From the NCBI GenBank assembly GCA_031285185.1, contig JAITWS010000025.1, positions 1-33,983 of the forward strand: a stretch of DNA of 33,983 bases. The letters run 5' to 3'. A program made the position numbers and the translations under genes. The stretch's first letter is position 1. The number at the start of each line of letters is the position of its first letter. Positions 28,158-33,983 of this stretch are shown piece by piece. This stretch comes from Methylobacillus sp. Its GTDB lineage: Bacteria; Pseudomonadota; Gammaproteobacteria; Burkholderiales; Methylophilaceae. A model generated the notes under the pieces. That model had not been told where the DNA came from, searched no databases, and saw only the letters and a list, made by a program, of their open reading frames with translations.

Positions 28158-30008
28158 TTATTCGCCGTGTCTGAAATTAAAGGTGTCCGATGGTTGAATC
28201 TGCCGATTTGCTCGGCTTTGCACATCTTCCCCGGAAATATTTTCGCAAACAATTTGCCCTTCCGCATGTTGTGCTGTTTCGGAAAAATAACGAAAGGCAA
28301 CCCTGGATTTCTCGGCTTCGTTTACGAGTTCCAGCCGTACCCGCATTCCCGGCGTGATGATATGTTGAAATTTCAGACGCTGGATGTTGCTGTCACATTG
28401 AATTGAAAAATACTGTTTTGCCAAGCGAATAGCCCAGTCAAGCTGAACAACGCCGGGCAAAATAGGCTGTCCGGGAAAATGCCCCTGGAAATAAAGCAGC
28501 GTCGGAGGTAAAAGCGTTTCCAACAACACACGAGATCTCGTCTGTTCCAGTATGGCAAACTCCGGGAAATCGGTTGCAGTTTGCAAGGTGGCGGTCTCGG
28601 ACATTTCCGTATCCAGTATGGTTTTTAATGTGGAATATGTTGTTTTTCCCTGCGCGTTAACAGGCAAGGTTTCCAGATACCGCCATATTTTTGGAAGCGC
28701 AACCTGTTCCACACTTTTCGCAAGCCAATGTCGCAACTGACTATTAACATTTAGCTTGCCTGTGGATTGTAATTGCTGCCGCCCTGCATGAGATAACACC
28801 ACAACTGCCGCAAGTTTTTCTTTTCCGGCCTGCTCCATATCCACGACCACCACGCGGGCATCTGTCACCCAATGGTGTTGCTTTAGTGCAGACTCAATGG
28901 CTTCCAGCGATATTCGCTTTTCTTCTATTTTAACGATGCGATCAAGCCGCCCCAGCAAGAGAAAATGTTGCTCATCAATCATCTGAATACGATCAGCCGT
29001 CGAGAACCAATTGTTGTCACGCAAGTGCGGTGAAGATACTTCCAGTGCGCCACTTGCTTCAGAGCACCGCCAAGCCACACCTGGTAAAGCGCGCCAATGT
29101 TCCTCGTTGCCATTCTGACGTTTTCGCCAGGCAATTCCGCCGGTTTCCGAACTGCCATACACTTCAACGGGCGCGTTACCTGTCCATGCCTTGACCTGCT
29201 CGACAGCAGCATAATCCAGCAAACCTCCCGATGAAAAAACCGCACGGATACGATGTTGAGTTGCCTGCCACACCGAACCATAGGCAAAGCGCTTGAGGTA
29301 AGCGGGACTGGAAACCAACACAACATCACGAGAAGCTGAAACCGCAGCAATTTCTTCAGGAAAATGAAAGATATCCGCATTAAAAGCGCGCCCCGTGACC
29401 AACGGAAGAAAAACCTTGAACAGCAAGCCGTAGATATGTTGATGCGATACTGTGGCAATAATATCGGCCTGCTCAAGGCAGGTGTCGAACACTTTTTCCA
29501 GCGTAGCTACTTCCACTACAAACTGCATGATATTTTTTGGAATCGCTTGCGCTTGCCCCGTGCTGCCGGAAGTGTAGATTACTATTTCAGCGTCGGCAGG
29601 CAACGTCAGTGAACAATGGCTGCCAGTTTCGGAAGTTTCCATTTCAGATGCCGTATTTACCCAAAGATTGCCAAGCGTATTTAATGGCTGACACGTTTGG
29701 GGGAAATCGCCCACAAAAAAATCAACTTCCTGCTTCAACCTATGACAGGTCGCCGACAAAGTATCTGACGGCAAGAAAACACGCCGCCCTTCCTGTAGCA
29801 GTGCCAACATTGCCGCAGCAAACTCTGCCGTATCATTGAAATAAAGTGCTGCTGACACTCCTTTCTGCTTTTTTACAAGTTCCCGCCATAAAATAATACG
29901 CTGGCAAAAAGCGGCCAATGAAAGTGTTCTCTTTTGTTTGATGGCAACAATTTGCTCGGCAGGACGATCTGCCATCAAAACCACGCATTGATTTTTAGGC
30001 TTATCCAT
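28158..30008 (-). CDS. Fused AMP-dependent acyl ligase and C-terminal ApeI/FabZ-like dehydratase
   Basis: Ligase motifs IVIYTSGSTGQAQAIPKN, VYGSSETGGIAWR, STADRIQM, GRLDRIVKIEEKRISLEAIE; C-terminal hotdog LLYFQGHFPGQPILPGVVQLDWAIRLAKQYF. Start at MDKPKN (30008). Confidence 0.9.
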   Translation of the reverse strand: MDKPKNQCVVLMADRPAEQIVAIKQKRTLSLAAFCQRIILWRELVKKQKGVSAALYFNDTAEFAAAMLALLQEGRRVFLPSDTLSATCHRLKQEVDFFVGDFPQTCQPLNTLGNLWVNTASEMETSETGSHCSLTLPADAEIVIYTSGSTGQAQAIPKNIMQFVVEVATLEKVFDTCLEQADIIATVSHQHIYGLLFKVFLPLVTGRAFNADIFHFPEEIAAVSASRDVVLVSSPAYLKRFAYGSVWQATQHRIRAVFSSGGLLDYAAVEQVKAWTGNAPVEVYGSSETGGIAWRKRQNGNEEHWRALPGVAWRCSEASGALEVSSPHLRDNNWFSTADRIQMIDEQHFLLLGRLDRIVKIEEKRISLEAIESALKQHHWVTDARVVVVDMEQAGKEKLAAVVVLSHAGRQQLQSTGKLNVNSQLRHWLAKSVEQVALPKIWRYLETLPVNAQGKTTYSTLKTILDTEMSETATLQTATDFPEFAILEQTRSRVLLETLLPPTLLYFQGHFPGQPILPGVVQLDWAIRLAKQYFSIQCDSNIQRLKFQHIITPGMRVRLELVNEAEKSRVAFRYFSETAQHAEGQIVCENISGEDVQSRANRQIQPSDTFNFRHGE

Positions 30009-30474
30009 TATGCAACCGCCTAAAGCGAAGTCGGCAGAGATATTCAATGGCGAAAAGCGCGCCCATCAATAGATAGGCTATTACACCGTTGTACAACGTC
30101 CAGATCTCGTCGCTGCCGTAAAACGAAAGGTAAAACGCTACGGATCCATTCAGTATAAAAAACAGACACCATACTTTTGTGACTTGCCGGGTGTACCAAA
30201 CGACATGCTCCGGCAAATCAGGATCACGCAGACGCGCGATGCGTTCCGCAACCGTAGGTGGAAAATACAAACTGAAACTGAAAAGCAGGAGCATCCCCAA
30301 ATTGACCAGAAAAGGATAAAGTTTCAGCGGCAACCAAGCATTTTGCCAGACCGCCACGCCTGCCAGCACCAATGTTCCCAGCGTCAACAACACTGCCATG
30401 CGGTCTTTTTTCAGCACTTGCAGCCGCGCTGCAATCAGCAACAGCAGGAGGATGGAGAACCAGCGCGGTTCCAC
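30001..30474 (-). CDS. APE-cluster membrane protein (COG4648-like); N-terminus probably extends upstream of the annotated GTG
   Basis: Several hydrophobic segments; lies between ACP and ligase. Frame remains open and hydrophobic upstream (INTLLIFLTLSYPLALWFGREYVEPRW). Confidence 0.7.
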   Translation of the reverse strand: MEPRWFSILLLLLIAARLQVLKKDRMAVLLTLGTLVLAGVAVWQNAWLPLKLYPFLVNLGMLLLFSFSLYFPPTVAERIARLRDPDLPEHVVWYTRQVTKVWCLFFILNGSVAFYLSFYGSDEIWTLYNGVIAYLLMGALFAIEYLCRLRFRRLHNG

Positions 30475-30536
30475 ATATTCCCTGCCAAACCAAAGCGCAA
30501 GCGGATACGAAAGCGTCAGAAAAATCAGCAGAGTGT

Positions 30537-30824
30537 TTATGGATTGTTTTCCCGGATTAGTTGTGCAACTGCATTAACCACATCATCAACAGTACGCACT
30601 GCCTTGAAGGTTTCCGGCTGGAAGCGTTTTCCCGTGATCTGATTAAGCCTGACCACAAGATCAACCGCATCAATGCTGTCAATATCCAAATCAGTGTAAA
30701 GATGAGCTTCCGGCACAAGACGGGAAGGATCAATTTCAAACATCTCATGCAGCTCCTTCGCCACCAGCGCGTAAATTTCTTCTTTGCCCATTGCCGACGT
30801 TATCTTCATTCTATTTTTCTCCAT
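30537..30824 (-). CDS. Acyl carrier protein (ApeF-like)
   Basis: LYTDLDIDSIDAVDLVVRLNQITGKRF with DSxD phosphopantetheine serine. Confidence 0.9.
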   Translation of the reverse strand: MEKNRMKITSAMGKEEIYALVAKELHEMFEIDPSRLVPEAHLYTDLDIDSIDAVDLVVRLNQITGKRFQPETFKAVRTVDDVVNAVAQLIRENNP

Positions 30825-30826
30825 CG

Positions 30827-31087
30827 CTATTTGTTGGTAAACGCCGCTACCATCTGTGCAATGGAACGCACTGAGGCAAAATGCCGACGGGTTTCTTCCG
30901 ACTCCGCCGATAGCGTGATCCCGTACCGACGCTGCAGGGCAATACCCAACTCCAGCGCATCAATGGAATCCAAACCCAACCCCTCCCCAAAAAGCGGTGC
31001 TTCCGCATCTATATCCTGCGGCATCACATCTTCCAGTTGCAGCGTATTAATAATCAACTGTTTTATATCTTCTTCAGGCAAATTCAT
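30827..31087 (-). CDS. Acyl carrier protein (ApeE-like)
   Basis: GEGLGLDSIDALELGIALQRRYGI phosphopantetheine attachment motif. Confidence 0.92.
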   Translation of the reverse strand: MNLPEEDIKQLIINTLQLEDVMPQDIDAEAPLFGEGLGLDSIDALELGIALQRRYGITLSAESEETRRHFASVRSIAQMVAAFTNK

Positions 31088-31877
31088 GTTTTTTCTCCCT
31101 TTGATTCAATTTTTGATCAATATCCCGGTTAAAATAATTCTGTAAATACTGCGTGAGCTCACGAACAGCTAGTGTTTCATTGGCAGCATTTTCCATAAAT
31201 GGTAACACCGCAATGTCTTCTCCGATTGTAATTTCAAAGTTCGGACACCGCGAAGACACCTGCCACCAAGGCATGTTTTTCTTCAATACTGCTGGTGTGC
31301 AACGAATATAGACGGGCGTAATGTTACGCCTACCGCGAATTGCAATGTTGGCCACTCCCCTTTTGAATGCCATGATGTTTTCGGTTTGTGTGCGTGTACC
31401 CTCCGGGAAGACAATCAGATTGCTGCCGTTTTCCAGCGAGTGGATGCAATCATCTACCAAGCCGGCACCGTCTGCATTCGTCACATAACCCGCGGCCAGT
31501 ACCGGCCCCCGTGTAAATGGATTTTTGACTAAATCACTCTTGACGATACAGGAGGCATCCCGCACCAACGACATCAGAAAAACCGTGTCTATCAGTGTCG
31601 GATGGTTGGCTACAATCAACAAACCGCACCGATTCAGTTTTTCCAGTCCGTATATCCGAAAGCGCAAAACACCGAGGAGTTGTAAAAGGCCGATGAAAAA
31701 CTGGAAAGAGCGGCGCACAATATCACGCGCAACACGTCTGCGGTCTGATTGCTGCCGGATAAATAACCGCAGCACTGGAAACACCAACACTCTCAACAGC
31801 ACACCACCTAAACCAAATATCAAAAAACTCAAGCCGGTAGCAAAAATACGCCAGTAGCGATTTATTCTATTGGGCAT
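31074..31877 (-). CDS. PlsC-type 1-acyl-glycerol-3-phosphate acyltransferase (ApeD-like)
   Basis: LLIVANHPTLIDTVFLMS (HX4D), VFPEGTRTQTENIMAFKRGVANIA. Start at MPNRINRYW (31877). Confidence 0.88.
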   Translation of the reverse strand: MPNRINRYWRIFATGLSFLIFGLGGVLLRVLVFPVLRLFIRQQSDRRRVARDIVRRSFQFFIGLLQLLGVLRFRIYGLEKLNRCGLLIVANHPTLIDTVFLMSLVRDASCIVKSDLVKNPFTRGPVLAAGYVTNADGAGLVDDCIHSLENGSNLIVFPEGTRTQTENIMAFKRGVANIAIRGRRNITPVYIRCTPAVLKKNMPWWQVSSRCPNFEITIGEDIAVLPFMENAANETLAVRELTQYLQNYFNRDIDQKLNQREKKHEFA

Positions 31878-32633
31878 ATCTTTCCCAGCACCAAGCACGA
31901 CGATCAGAAGTATAGGAGAGGCATTTTTCACCCTGCAGATAAAACCGCAGAATGTCCAGCGGGCGTAGCGTAGCAGATTTCTGAATGCAAGGAAAATCAT
32001 GTTTTTTTGCATCTTGCCACGAAAGCGAAAGCACATCGTATTGTGGTTTTTCCATCAACCATGCCCACGCAAAAGGGCGCGCGGCCTCATCCTCAAAGCC
32101 GCGATATATCAATGGCAAGCGATTATCGTACACGACCAGCAATACGGAGGTTGCTCCGTCATTCAGCAATGAGCAAGCCTCAATAACAGCGTTCTCTACC
32201 ACATCCTGCTGCGCGGCAATCGCCATCGCCGGAGCATGATCGGAGCGTGCGATTGAAAACAGTCCGGCCACAGCATTATGTACAGAAAGACTGAAAGCCA
32301 TCGGAGAGACAGGTTCACCTTGCGCTTTATCCGTCAGCATACTGACGGAACGTTCCACTTCACCATGTCGGGAACAAAATACGACAGGCACATTCTGAAG
32401 TTGTCCGAGACACTCAAAAGCCACCTCAAGTGCCATTTTTCCGGTGAAATTCGTTCGACGACGCAGCATGGCGGGCATCACCCGCAAAGCAGGTTCCACT
32501 ACATTTTCTGCAAAAGCGGGAACACCCTCATGCCAACTTTCCTCCAATGCCAACACTAAAGGCCATACAGCATGTTTTCTAACAGAAAAGTGCAACTGCT
32601 TCAATTTTCCCTCATAATTTAACCTACATCCCA
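31867..32633 (-). CDS. KS-like chain-length-factor-type protein (ApeC-like)
   Basis: FSLSVHNAVAGLFSIARSDHAPAMAIAAQQDVVENAVIEACSLL is typical of the short Ketoacyl-synt_2-type protein in APE clusters. Start uncertain: ATG 32633 or in-frame TTG near 32602. Confidence 0.75.
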
Positions 32634-32658
32634 TATTATCCAACAACAGGAGCATCAA

Positions 32659-33141
32659 ATGAAAGCAACAAAACTGACGAGCATTACTCTGGTTATGCTG
32701 GCCGTATTCACCACTTCCGCTTATGCACAGGAAGTGCGTCTGGATGGAGGTGGCACCAGCAAGAAAGACGCGCACTGCTATCGTGGGGCACGCAAGCCCG
32801 CCGAAGTTCTGGACTTGGCGAATCTTCCCGTTGCAACCGGAAGTCAGAAAAAACTGTCCGCCGCGCAGATAAAAAATGTCATCACCAGCGCGGCTCTGAG
32901 CCGGAACTGGCAGATATCCAATGTGACTGACACGAGCCTTGATGCAGCACTTCAAGTACGCAATAAACATACCATTATTGTTAATATTCCGTACAGCGCC
33001 AACTCTTATTCGTTGATGTACAAAGATAGTATCAATATGAACTACGCCGCCTGTGATGGTGCGCGGTATATCCATCCAAATTACAATGTTTGGGTGAGCC
33101 AATTGAAAACGGCCATAGATTTGCAACTGAACGGGCTTTAA
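32659..33141 (+). CDS. Hypothetical secreted protein
   Basis: Signal peptide MKATKLTSITLVMLAVFTTSAYAQ, SD-like AGGAG upstream, C-terminal IHPNYNVWVSQLKTAIDLQL. Confidence 0.75.
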   Translation: MKATKLTSITLVMLAVFTTSAYAQEVRLDGGGTSKKDAHCYRGARKPAEVLDLANLPVATGSQKKLSAAQIKNVITSAALSRNWQISNVTDTSLDAALQVRNKHTIIVNIPYSANSYSLMYKDSINMNYAACDGARYIHPNYNVWVSQLKTAIDLQLNGL

Positions 33142-33206
33142 GCGTAGGCTGGCTGGTCAGCAGGTTTTTTGAGTCTCAGCCAGTGTGGCTAGGCGTCTTT
33201 TTTGCG
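33142..33206 (+). terminator. Possible terminator-like inverted repeat after the secreted protein gene
   Basis: CTGGCTG ... CAGCCAG with large loop, followed by CTTTTTTG. Confidence 0.3.
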
Positions 33207-33559
33207 CGCTGAGATTATGCTGGCGTTTCTGGAATGTCTCCAGGTTGGCGAGTTTTCAGCTTAGCGTTGGCAGAGTTTCTATATGCGAGCATTGCAAAAG
33301 CGACCACTGGGGCTGAGCATGAGCCAAGCCGCTCAGAGAAGCACTTCACCATCGTGCCGGATGACCCCATTCATCTCGATAGATCGCGCAGATGCTGCTG
33401 ACCCAGGGCCGCAACGAATTTTCTGGCATAGATCTCGGCGATATCCGTGTTGGCGAGCGAATTCCATTCTAAACAGGTCACGGGTTTTGGCACTCAGAGA
33501 AAGGCAAATGGTCGGCAGTATGCTGCTTCGAAATACGACATTAACGCCGACCCTTACTT

Positions 33560-33836
33560 GGTATCCTGATTCATGAAATTGCTCACAAAATTTATTCTTT
33601 ACTGCTCGTCTATTTCATTCTATTTTGCGCACTCGATTTTTGAGGAAATAGGCATTCGGTATATCAGTTCTTTTCGAATTCTGTGGCTTGGCAAAATGGG
33701 CGGGTCAAGCGGTTGTTTGGAATGCTCAAACCACTTCTGCGCCAGCTTGTGATTTCCAACGGAAGAATATTACAAGCTGCACTCAACAGAATCGGCGCTT
33801 TCTACAATTTCGTCCAACCTCATCAGGGTCTCGCCC
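33560..33836 (+). pseudogene. Frameshifted C-terminal remnant of an rve/DDE integrase-type transposase
   Basis: Frame fragments NLFFTARLFHSIL (about 33578), GIRYISS (about 33651) and SVAWQNGRVKRLFGMLKPLLRQLVISNGRILQAALNRIGAFYNFVQPHQGL (33680-33832) occur in order but different frames with intervening stops. Confidence 0.6.
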
Positions 33837-33983
33837 CGGGTGTCATTGACCACCTTGGTGAAGACCTTGCCACCGCGCTTGAGAATGCCAAACACCGCCA
33901 CCTTGCCCGCCGCACCGTACCCCCGTTTGCCTTTGCGTGCGCCGCCAAAGTAACTCTCGTCCAACTCAACTGCGCCATCGAAG
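33770..33983 (-). mobile_element. IS1595-family (ISXO2-like) transposase fragment, truncated at its 3' side, running off the right edge
   Basis: Minus-strand FDGAVELDESYFGGARKGKRGYGAAGKVAVFGILKRGGKVFTKVVNDTRGETLM is the ISXO2-like DDE core; similarity is lost after TLM. Confidence 0.75.

Noticed and set aside
33283-33576. 97-aa plus-strand ORF
   Set aside because: No recognisable family; lies in transposase debris and probably is fortuitous or a decayed fragment.
1-33983. CRISPR arrays, tRNA or rRNA genes
   Set aside because: No regularly spaced direct repeats, and no tRNA or rRNA sequences recognised by eye; a tRNAscan/CRISPR search was not possible.

Overview
The window looks like betaproteobacterial chromosome (inference from gene content and order). 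Positions 1-15.3 kb carry high-GC housekeeping genes: partial B12-dependent ribonucleotide reductase nrdJ, a GST, waaA, a HIT protein, sodB, xerC, a DUF484 protein, an LpxL-type acyltransferase, metK, and a rimP-nusA-infB-rbfA-truB operon on the minus strand. Positions 15.4-32.6 kb carry a visibly lower-GC, tightly overlapping minus-strand operon. It encodes a complete aryl-polyene (APE)-type biosynthetic cluster: ketosynthases, KS/CLF-like protein, two ACPs, ligase-dehydratase fusion, KR, dehydratase, ammonia-lyase, thioesterase, methyltransferase, GT2, acyltransferases, MMPL exporter, LolA-like protein, lipoprotein and PPTase. The right edge (32.66-33.98 kb) has a divergent small secreted protein and decayed transposase fragments. 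The APE class is already known. The most interesting less-expected signals are: (1) a structured metK leader with a SAM-II-like core and a perfect anti-Shine-Dalgarno stem; (2) a compact rimP-nusA leader where a hairpin/T-run lies between an extended -10 promoter and rimP, and that promoter overlaps the stop codon of the APE PPTase; (3) several APE operon peculiarities (lyase selectivity residues, repeated 8-nt start/stop overlaps, a membrane protein lacking a normal start codon). No databases were searched; all homology calls are from motif recognition.
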